7,079 nt of DNA from Desulfobacteraceae bacterium (GTDB lineage: Bacteria; Desulfobacterota; Desulfobacteria; Desulfobacterales; Desulfobacteraceae), in contig JAFLJU010000419.1 in assembly GCA_022712835.1 (NCBI GenBank), forward strand, positions 1-7,079. Reading direction: 5' to 3'. Below are positions 7,074-7,079 of the stretch, piece by piece. Made by a program: the position numbers and the translations under genes. Each line of letters opens with the position of its first letter. Position 1 is the stretch's first letter. The notes under the pieces were generated by a model. The model had not been told where the DNA came from. It saw only the letters and a program-made list of their open reading frames with translations, and ran no database searches.

Positions 7074-7079
7074 GAAATG

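Overview
The window looks like ordinary chromosomal DNA from a metabolically versatile anaerobic bacterium. The best guess is a sulfate-reducing deltaproteobacterium of the Desulfobacter/Desulfobacterium type. That guess rests on protein style (an acyl-CoA ligase and acyl-CoA dehydrogenase under a LiuR-like MerR regulator, and a stand-alone radical SAM protein) and on moderate GC. It is inference, because there is no rRNA or phylogenetic marker to test. There are no tRNA or rRNA genes, CRISPR arrays, insertion sequences or phage genes.

Left part, minus strand (1-2544): a radical SAM protein gene (1669-2544) is followed 31 bp downstream by a transketolase gene that starts at 1637 and runs off the left edge after about 545 codons. 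The close spacing suggests co-transcription. Transketolase serves the non-oxidative pentose phosphate pathway. The radical SAM protein has no assignable substrate, and its cysteine cluster is spaced CX4CX2C.

Centre, plus strand (2690-5972): a 211-bp divergent intergenic region carries a TTGACA -35 box and a strong inverted repeat, TTTACGTTAACGTTAA. It precedes a compact three-gene unit: a LiuR-like MerR regulator (2756-3208), an AMP-forming acyl-CoA synthetase (3205-4713, ATGA overlap with the regulator) and an acyl-CoA dehydrogenase (4728-5972, 14 bp after the ligase). The logic is a self-contained 'activate and oxidise' module. A carboxylic acid is converted to its CoA thioester, then alpha,beta-dehydrogenated, under a local regulator that probably also controls its own promoter. 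The dehydrogenase lacks the usual C-terminal catalytic Glu and instead has a Glu at the isovaleryl-CoA/long-chain dehydrogenase position.

Right part (5973-7079): after a 144-bp AT-rich spacer with no clear terminator comes a complete homocysteine S-methyltransferase family gene (6117-7073). Its zinc-binding cysteines are intact, and it uses visibly more A/T-ending codons than the acyl-CoA genes. It is probably a separate transcription unit.

I see no undescribed system here. The best leads are the regulator-operator-operon module, the relocated catalytic base of the dehydrogenase, and the unassigned radical SAM protein.
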